From positions 1 through 8,909 of the forward strand of contig UQUO01000071.1 in assembly GCA_900544295.1 (NCBI GenBank): a DNA stretch of 8,909 nucleotides, given 5' to 3'. The translations under genes were made by a program, and so were the position numbers. The stretch is from an uncultured Eubacteriales bacterium. Lineage in GTDB: Bacteria > Bacillota > Clostridia > Oscillospirales > Oscillospiraceae. Numbering within the stretch: position 1 is the first letter of the stretch; each line of letters starts with the position of its first letter. A model generated the notes under the pieces. That model saw only the letters and a list, made by a program, of their open reading frames with translations. It searched no databases and was not told the origin of the DNA. Positions 5,255 to 8,909 of this stretch are shown here, one piece after another.

Positions 5255-6516
5255 ATGTCGGACCTCTCCTGTTCCACCGGCAGCCCGGCGAGATATCTGC
5301 GCAGCATATCGAAGACGTTCTGGCAGGCGTAAAGTCTGACCGTGGCCCTGTCGCGGTTGGAGATGTGCTTCTCGCGCACCCAGGTGCGCGTCCCGTCCGA
5401 GAGTGAGACGAAAACGGTGCCCACGGGGTTCCGCCCGTCGCCGTCGGGTCCCGCAAGACCCGTTATGCCCACGCCGAGCTGCGCGCCCAGCTTGAGCCTC
5501 ACGCGCTCGGCCAGCTCCGCGGCGACCTCGCGGCTGACCGCGCCGTATTTCTCCAGCGTGTCCCTCGGGATGCCGAGCAGCAGGTGCTTGGCCTCGTTCG
5601 TATACACCACTACGCCGCCGCGCAGCACGGCGGAGGCGCCCGGGATATCGGTTATGCGGGCCTCAAGCTCCCCGCCCGTGCAGCTCTCCGCCGCGGCGAG
5701 GCTGACGCCCTTCTCGATGAGGAGCTTCACCGTGTGTTCTGCGATGTTCGCCCCGTCCACCGCGTATGCGAGGTCTCCGAACATGTCGAGGACCTTCTCG
5801 ACGACGGGGGCCATCATCTCCTCGGCCTCGGCGGCGGTCCCCGCCTTGGCGGTGACGCGCACGAGGCACTCGCCGTTCTTGGCGTAGGGCGCGAGGGTGG
5901 GGTTCGTGAGCTCCTGCATGTAGTCGCGCAGGCGGTACTCCATCTCGCTCTCGCCTATGCCGAAGAAGTGGATGTTGTGCGAGGCGATGACGGCGTCGGA
6001 GAGCCGCGCCAGGATGGGCCGCACGCGGTACTCCAGCAGCGGGCGCAGCTCCCTGGGCGGGCCGGGCAGCATGACGACGTGGACGCCCTCGCGCTCGAAG
6101 TAGCAGCCGGGCGCGGTGCCCCAGTCGTTGCGCAGGGCCGTGGAGCCCTCGGGCAGCCAGACCTGCTGGAGGTTGTTGGGCGTGAGCTCCCTGTAGCCGC
6201 GCTTTACCCAGATATCGCGCAGCCAGGCCTCTTCGCCTTTGTCCAGCGCAAGCTCCATGCCGAAGGCGGCGGCCAGGGCGGACTTCGTGAGGTCGTCGCA
6301 GGTGGGACCGAGGCCGCCGGTGGTTATGATGAGGTCCGCGCGGCCCTTGGCGCGGCTCACGGCCTCCGTGACCCGGCCCGGGTTGTCGCCCACGACGGTC
6401 TGCCAGTGGACGTCGATGCCGTATTCCGACAGGAGCACGGCGACGTCCGCCGCGTCCGTATTTATCGTGCTGCCGAGCAGCAGCTCGGTGCCGACGGAGA
6501 TTATCTCAGCCTTCAA
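5251..6516 (-). CDS. cinA: CinA: ADP-ribose pyrophosphatase-like / NMN deamidase
   Basis: The gene encodes the two-domain competence/damage-inducible protein CinA (421 residues, usual for the full-length form). The N-terminal MoCF-like domain (about 1-170) shows EIISVGTELLLG at 4-15, TTGGLGPTCDD at 65-75 and PGPPRE at 151-156. The C-terminal domain (about 255-415) is the NMN amidohydrolase of PncC type, with ESCTGG at 277-282, the GGVVVYTNEAK segment at 300-310 and GITGLAGP at 350-357. Such enzymes convert nicotinamide mononucleotide to nicotinate mononucleotide in pyridine nucleotide salvage; the N-terminal domain has been linked to ADP-ribose hydrolysis. The start is TTG at 6516: it gives the canonical family N-terminus, overlaps the end of thiI by 11 bp, and has only a weak GGAT ribosome site, so translation probably depends on coupling to thiI. 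Confidence 0.96.
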   Translation of the reverse strand: MKAEIISVGTELLLGSTINTDAADVAVLLSEYGIDVHWQTVVGDNPGRVTEAVSRAKGRADLIITTGGLGPTCDDLTKSALAAAFGMELALDKGEEAWLRDIWVKRGYRELTPNNLQQVWLPEGSTALRNDWGTAPGCYFEREGVHVVMLPGPPRELRPLLEYRVRPILARLSDAVIASHNIHFFGIGESEMEYRLRDYMQELTNPTLAPYAKNGECLVRVTAKAGTAAEAEEMMAPVVEKVLDMFGDLAYAVDGANIAEHTVKLLIEKGVSLAAAESCTGGELEARITDIPGASAVLRGGVVVYTNEAKHLLLGIPRDTLEKYGAVSREVAAELAERVRLKLGAQLGVGITGLAGPDGDGRNPVGTVFVSLSDGTRTWVREKHISNRDRATVRLYACQNVFDMLRRYLAGLPVEQERSDI

Positions 6517-7684
6517 TGTCTATCCATATCCTTTCGATGCCTTCCAGCGCCTCGGCCACGAGGCCCTCTATGTCCATGGCTGCCTCCGCCGCGGCGACGT
6601 CCTCGACCCTCGGCTTGGTCTTGGGGTGGCGCGGGGTGAAGACGGTGCAGCAGTCCTCATAGGGCAGGATCGAGGTCTCAAAGGTGCCGATCTTCCGCGC
6701 GATGCGGATGATGTCCTCCTTGTCCATGCCTATAAGCGGCTGTAGGACGGGAAGGTCCGTGACGGCCTGGGTGCTGGCCATGGCCTCCATGGTCTGGCTG
6801 GCGACCTGGCCGAGGTTCTCGCCGGTGACGATGGCCTTGCAGCCGCCGCGCTCGGCTATCTTTTCCGCTATGCGCATCATGAAACGGCGCATGACGAGGG
6901 TGAAATACTCCTCCGGGCACTTGTCGCGTATCTCCTCCTGTATGTGCGTGAAGGGTACGACCTCAAGGCACATCTGCCCGCACCAGGGCGTGAGCAGCCG
7001 CGCGAGCTCCACCACCTTTTCCTTGGCCGCCTCGGAGGTATAGGGGAAGGAGAAGAAGTGTACGGGTATGCACCTCACGCCGCGGCGGGCTATCATCCAT
7101 GTGGAGACGGGGCTGTCGATACCGCCGGAGAGCAGGGTGACGGCCCGGCCGTTGGAGCCTATGGGCAGCCCGCCCGCGCCGGGCGCAGGGGCCGCGTGGA
7201 CATAGGCCGCGTAGTCACGCACCTCAAGGTGGACGGTAAGCTCCGGATGCCGGACGTCCACGCGCGTCTCCGGGTAGGCCTCTGCAAGCCGGCCGCCGAC
7301 GTACTGGGAGAGCTGTATGCTGGTCATGTGGAAGCTCTTGTCGGAGCGCTTGGTCTCCACCTTGAAGCTCTCGGCGGCGAGCATATCCTCGCGCAGGTAC
7401 TCGATGGCGAGCCTTGCGATGGCGTCCTCGTCCTTCTCGCAGGCCGCGGCGCGCGAGAGCGCCACGACGCCGAAGGTCTTTGAGAGCGCGTCAAAGGCGG
7501 CGTCCATATCCGCGGTCTCGCTCTCGGGCTCGACATAGACCGTGGACTGCACGCAGTAGACGCGGAACTCGCCCATGGGCTTGAGCCGCTTGCGTATATT
7601 CGAGACGAGCTTCTGCTCGAAATATCTCCTGTTGAGGCCCTTCAGGACGGTCTCGCCCTGTTTGAGCAATATGATGTCTTTCAA
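6506..7684 (-). CDS. thiI: tRNA 4-thiouridine synthase / thiazole sulfurtransferase ThiI
   Basis: ThiI adenylates U8 of tRNA and inserts sulfur to form 4-thiouridine; it also serves in sulfur transfer for the thiazole of thiamine. From the TTG at 7684 the protein has 392 residues. It shows an N-terminal ferredoxin-like start (KDIILLKQGE), a THUMP domain at about 55-160, the ATP-binding PP-loop SGGIDSP at 186-192, VTGENLGQVASQT at 286-298, and PYEDCC at 341-346 near the C-terminus. The rhodanese domain of the Escherichia coli protein is absent, as is usual in Firmicutes, so sulfur would have to come from a dedicated cysteine desulfurase, not seen in this window. A GTG at 7693 gives a version three residues longer, but it has no ribosome site, whereas TTG has AAGGTGAT at 7696-7689. 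It overlaps cinA by 11 bp. Confidence 0.96.
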   Translation of the reverse strand: MKDIILLKQGETVLKGLNRRYFEQKLVSNIRKRLKPMGEFRVYCVQSTVYVEPESETADMDAAFDALSKTFGVVALSRAAACEKDEDAIARLAIEYLREDMLAAESFKVETKRSDKSFHMTSIQLSQYVGGRLAEAYPETRVDVRHPELTVHLEVRDYAAYVHAAPAPGAGGLPIGSNGRAVTLLSGGIDSPVSTWMIARRGVRCIPVHFFSFPYTSEAAKEKVVELARLLTPWCGQMCLEVVPFTHIQEEIRDKCPEEYFTLVMRRFMMRIAEKIAERGGCKAIVTGENLGQVASQTMEAMASTQAVTDLPVLQPLIGMDKEDIIRIARKIGTFETSILPYEDCCTVFTPRHPKTKPRVEDVAAAEAAMDIEGLVAEALEGIERIWIDIEG

Positions 7685-7688
7685 AAAA

Positions 7689-7696
7689 ATCACCTT
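7689..7696 (-). promoter_or_regulatory. Ribosome binding site fixing the thiI TTG start
   Basis: AAGGTGAT on the minus strand matches the 3' part of the full Shine-Dalgarno sequence AAGGAGGTGAT. It leaves 8 nt between AGG and the TTG at 7684-7682. It overlaps the stop codon of the upstream gene (7697-7695) and would itself contain the GTG alternative, which argues for the TTG start. Confidence 0.75.
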
Positions 7697-7988
7697 AAAA
7701 CGAAATTTCGCAGCCCAGAGCGCGCTCTCTCAGCCCGCGCAAAAAGGCCGCGCGGCGCAGGACGACGAAGTCCCAGCGTCTGGCCTCGGTCTCCAGCCGC
7801 ACAGCCGGGAACCCCAGCACGCGTGAGCGCCCTACGGCGCGCAGGTCCGCGAAAGGTATGAAGATGCGTCTTTTATCCTTCGGCACCTGTATCTTCTGCG
7901 TAGTAAAAAGCAGCCCGCCGGGCTGGATGAGGAGGCAGCCGCCGGTTATCCCGCCCCAGCAAAGGCTTGCCGCATAAGCTCCGCCCAT
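7695..7988 (-). CDS. Small GRAM/PH-like domain protein
   Basis: This 97-residue protein opens the operon. After a Gly/Ala-rich start, about residues 17-90 have the strand pattern of GRAM or bacterial PH-like domains: a CLLIQPGGLLFTTQKI strand pair (18-33), IFIPFADLRAV (42-52) at the place where these domains have an I-P-hydrophobic-x-x-I motif, a central strand pair (PAVRLET, 61-67), and a closing amphipathic helix (79-90). It is basic and has no membrane helix or signal peptide. The ATG at 7988 follows AGGGGGCGAG at good spacing, and the promoter lies 45 bases further up. The stop is 10 nt before the thiI start. GRAM/PH-like domains often bind lipids or proteins; no partner can be named here. 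The domain call comes from pattern only. Confidence 0.72.
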   Translation of the reverse strand: MGGAYAASLCWGGITGGCLLIQPGGLLFTTQKIQVPKDKRRIFIPFADLRAVGRSRVLGFPAVRLETEARRWDFVVLRRAAFLRGLRERALGCEISF

Positions 7989-7998
7989 GCGCTCGCCC

Positions 7999-8030
7999 CC
8001 TGAAATTGTCGGTCATAGCACAATTACAGG
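7999..8030 (-). promoter_or_regulatory. Inverted repeat in the operon leader
   Basis: Arms 7999-8008 and 8021-8030 (CCTGAAATTG and CAATTACAGG) match at nine of ten pairs around a 12-nt centre. The element begins just downstream of the predicted start site, and the CAGG at its promoter-distal end runs into the ribosome site of the first gene. It could be an operator for a dimeric regulator, or an RNA hairpin that partly hides the ribosome site. No candidate regulator is encoded nearby. Confidence 0.5.
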
Positions 8031-8032
8031 AT

Positions 8033-8061
8033 ATTTTATCACACCGTCCCGTCAAACGCAA
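8033..8061 (-). promoter_or_regulatory. Promoter of the thiI-cinA operon, extended -10
   Basis: On the minus strand -35 TTGCGT (8061-8056) and -10 TAAAAT (8038-8033) are 17 bp apart, and TGA precedes the -10, giving an extended -10 TGATAAAAT. The start would be near 8026, about 38 nt before the first ATG. A second reading (TTGACG, 16 bp, TATCCT) overlaps it but has a poorer -10. Confidence 0.7.
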
Positions 8062-8156
8062 GCGCGCAGGCTGGTTTTGCGCCTCCCGCCCGGCGGTGCG
8101 GCGGGCGGCGGCGGAACGCGCCGTTTTGCTTGCGGTTGATTTTACCTTACCCTGCG

Positions 8157-8266
8157 GTTCCACCCCATTTCTTTGGTCTTACCCAAAGAAAGGCGCTTTT
8201 GGACGCGTGCACCCCGTAGGCTTGGCGGGCAAAAGTCTCGCCCAGTAAAAGTTTTTTGCCCCGCTT
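8157..8266 (+). repeat. Right copy of the modular intergenic repeat
   Basis: Blocks 8157-8177, 8182-8198 and 8246-8266 are perfect reverse complements of 217-237, 174-190 and 1-21, in the same order relative to the element. The two copies point outward from the gene block between them. This copy is more compact (110 bp against 237 bp). The segment 8062-8156 between promoter and repeat shows no gene and only GC-rich partial hairpins. Confidence 0.75.
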
Positions 8267-8283
8267 TTTTACAAAAAAGCGGG
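8260..8283. other. Near-perfect palindrome with T and A runs
   Basis: CCCGCTTTTTT (8260-8270) is the exact reverse complement of AAAAAAGCGGG (8273-8283), with only AC between. It overlaps the end of the repeat block 8246-8266. The short loop and the lack of a T-run after the stem make it a poor terminator. At the left edge the palindrome would continue outside the window. Confidence 0.6.
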
Positions 8284-8285
8284 CG

Positions 8286-8374
8286 GGGTCCAGGGGCTGC
8301 GCCCCTGGCCGCGCGCCGCAGCGCGCGGAAGCCCCTTGTGCCAAAGAAGCGCAGGAGGGGATCCCCCCTTTGCG
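8286..8374 (+). repeat. Left arm of an imperfect long inverted repeat
   Basis: The first 43 bases (8286-8328) match the reverse complement of 8867-8909 at 39 positions. Further in, 8346-8360 matches 8833-8847 (15 bp) and 8362-8374 matches 8794-8806 (13 bp), all collinear. The 43-bp part itself contains two perfect hairpins: CCAGGGGC/GCCCCTGG (8290-8297, 8301-8308) and CCGCGCGC/GCGCGCGG (8309-8316, 8321-8328). Confidence 0.7.
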
Positions 8375-8402
8375 TGCGGCCCGCCTCCCGCAAAAATCCA
8401 AT

Positions 8403-8432
8403 GAAAACGCCGCCCATTCGGGCGGCGTTTTC
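8403..8432. terminator. Orphan bidirectional terminator-like hairpin
   Basis: A perfect 13-bp stem, GAAAACGCCGCCC (8403-8415) with its complement (8420-8432), closes an ATTC loop. It is flanked by an A-run on one side and a T-run on the other, so it could terminate on either strand. No gene in the window ends beside it. It may be a relic terminator, or it may serve a gene beyond the right edge. Confidence 0.55.
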
Positions 8433-8498
8433 ACCATTTCCCGCGTTGTGATCCGCACCCCGTAAAACCGCGGCACGCGGCCCGTTTCCCACCCGCCA

Positions 8499-8770
8499 TA
8501 GGGGTCGGCGTCCTCGACGACCCTTTCCTTCGTCCACCGCCGACCCTACCGCGTTCTGCCAACCCCCTGTAGGGGCGGGGTTTCACCCCCGCCCGGCGGG
8601 GGATTACCGCGGGCGTTATGGCGTCGCAACCGCCCTGTAGGGGACGGCGTCCTCGACGTCCCGCCGCTACGGTCTCCGCCGACCCCACCACGGTCCTCCA
8701 CCCCCCTGTAGGGGCGGGGTTCCACCCCCCGCCCGGCGTCGGATGACCGCGGGCGTCCGTAAATCGCACG
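8499..8770 (+). repeat. 139-bp tandem duplication with alternating TAGGGG hairpins
   Basis: Two copies (about 8499-8637 and 8638-8770) repeat with a 139-bp period; a one-base insertion shifts the end of the second copy to 140. Each copy has two sub-units starting TAGGGG, at 8499, 8570, 8638 and 8709. The first type forms a 6-bp stem around the 10-nt loop GCGTCCTCGA (8502-8523 and 8641-8662). The second forms GGGCGGGG/CCCCGCCC (8573-8594 and 8712-8734). Long open frames here are built from repeat and lack ribosome sites, so I call no gene. Confidence 0.75.
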
Positions 8771-8774
8771 GACT

Positions 8775-8796
8775 GCGGGCGGCGGGGGCCGCCCGC
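8775..8796. other. GC hairpin beside the tandem repeat
   Basis: GCGGGCGGC (8775-8783) pairs perfectly with GCCGCCCGC (8788-8796) around a GGGG loop. It lies between the end of the tandem repeat and the right arm of the long inverted repeat. Confidence 0.55.
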
Positions 8797-8909
8797 AAAG
8801 GGGGGACCCCCGGCGAGGGTCCCCCCTTTGACCCCCTCCTGCGCTTCATTGAGTATAAGGAGAGTTCCGCGCGCTGCGGCGCGCGTCCAAGGGCTCCGCC
8901 CCTGGACCC
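8794..8909 (-). repeat. Right arm of the imperfect long inverted repeat
   Basis: This arm pairs with 8286-8374 in three collinear blocks and ends exactly at the window edge, so it may continue. Compared with the left arm it has an added segment that forms its own perfect 14-bp hairpin, 8796-8809 with 8817-8830 (CAAAGGGGGGACCC and its complement). The AT-rich piece 8848-8866 has no match in the left arm. Confidence 0.65.

Noticed and set aside
5584..6639. A 351-codon plus-strand frame
   Set aside because: It is antisense to cinA and the end of thiI, which have full-length, well-conserved products. Its own composition is that of a shadow frame.
8142..8537. A 131-codon minus-strand frame, with several others to 8849
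   Set aside because: They are translated repeats and hairpins, rich in Gly, Arg and Pro, without ribosome sites, and they cross the inverted and tandem repeats.
8499..8770. A possible CRISPR array
   Set aside because: There are only two full copies, the period is 139 bp, the spacers are not unique short units, and no cas gene is present.

Overview
The window reads as chromosomal sequence from a GC-rich, low-abundance-of-AT Firmicute, most likely a gut Clostridia of the Oscillospiraceae type. The reasons are the strong Shine-Dalgarno sites, SigA-type promoters with extended -10 elements, frequent TTG starts, the rhodanese-less form of ThiI, and intergenic DNA packed with GC-rich hairpin repeats. 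The family assignment comes from recognition of protein and repeat style, not from a search.

Layout. Positions 1-335 are non-coding and hold one copy of a modular repeat plus several hairpins. At 336-1073 (-) lies rsmE, a 16S rRNA methyltransferase. It is divergent from a ferritin-like di-iron protein (1199-1675, +), and their two promoters overlap head to head. Next come a tRNA-Ser(GGA) with its own near-consensus promoter and a strong terminator (1690-1885, +), then a convergent tspO (1885-2349, -) with a TTG start.

A six-gene minus-strand operon follows, from an extended -10 promoter near 8033-8061 to a terminator at 2411-2443. In transcription order it is a small GRAM/PH-like protein, thiI, cinA, a histidine phosphatase, a small membrane protein with a hexapeptide-repeat tail, and a 589-residue single-pass membrane protein with a large extracytoplasmic part. 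The genes are tightly packed: gaps are 10, -11, -4, 18 to 30 and 3 nt, so translational coupling is likely. The first half is housekeeping (tRNA thiolation and thiamine sulfur transfer, NMN repair, phosphate-ester hydrolysis). The last two genes form a membrane pair of unknown function.

Positions 7989-8909 are about 920 bases without a believable gene. They contain the operon promoter, a second copy of the modular repeat in the opposite orientation to the one at the left edge, an imperfect long inverted repeat (8286-8374 against 8794-8909), and between those arms a 139-bp tandem duplication whose hairpin shows a compensatory base-pair change.

I found no CRISPR array, toxin-antitoxin pair, transposase, phage gene or recognisable defence system. 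The coding part is mostly ordinary. The items most worth a second look are the hairpin repeat field at the right edge, the inverted modular repeats at both ends, and the small membrane protein that looks like the N-terminal stalk of a larger enzyme family without the enzyme.
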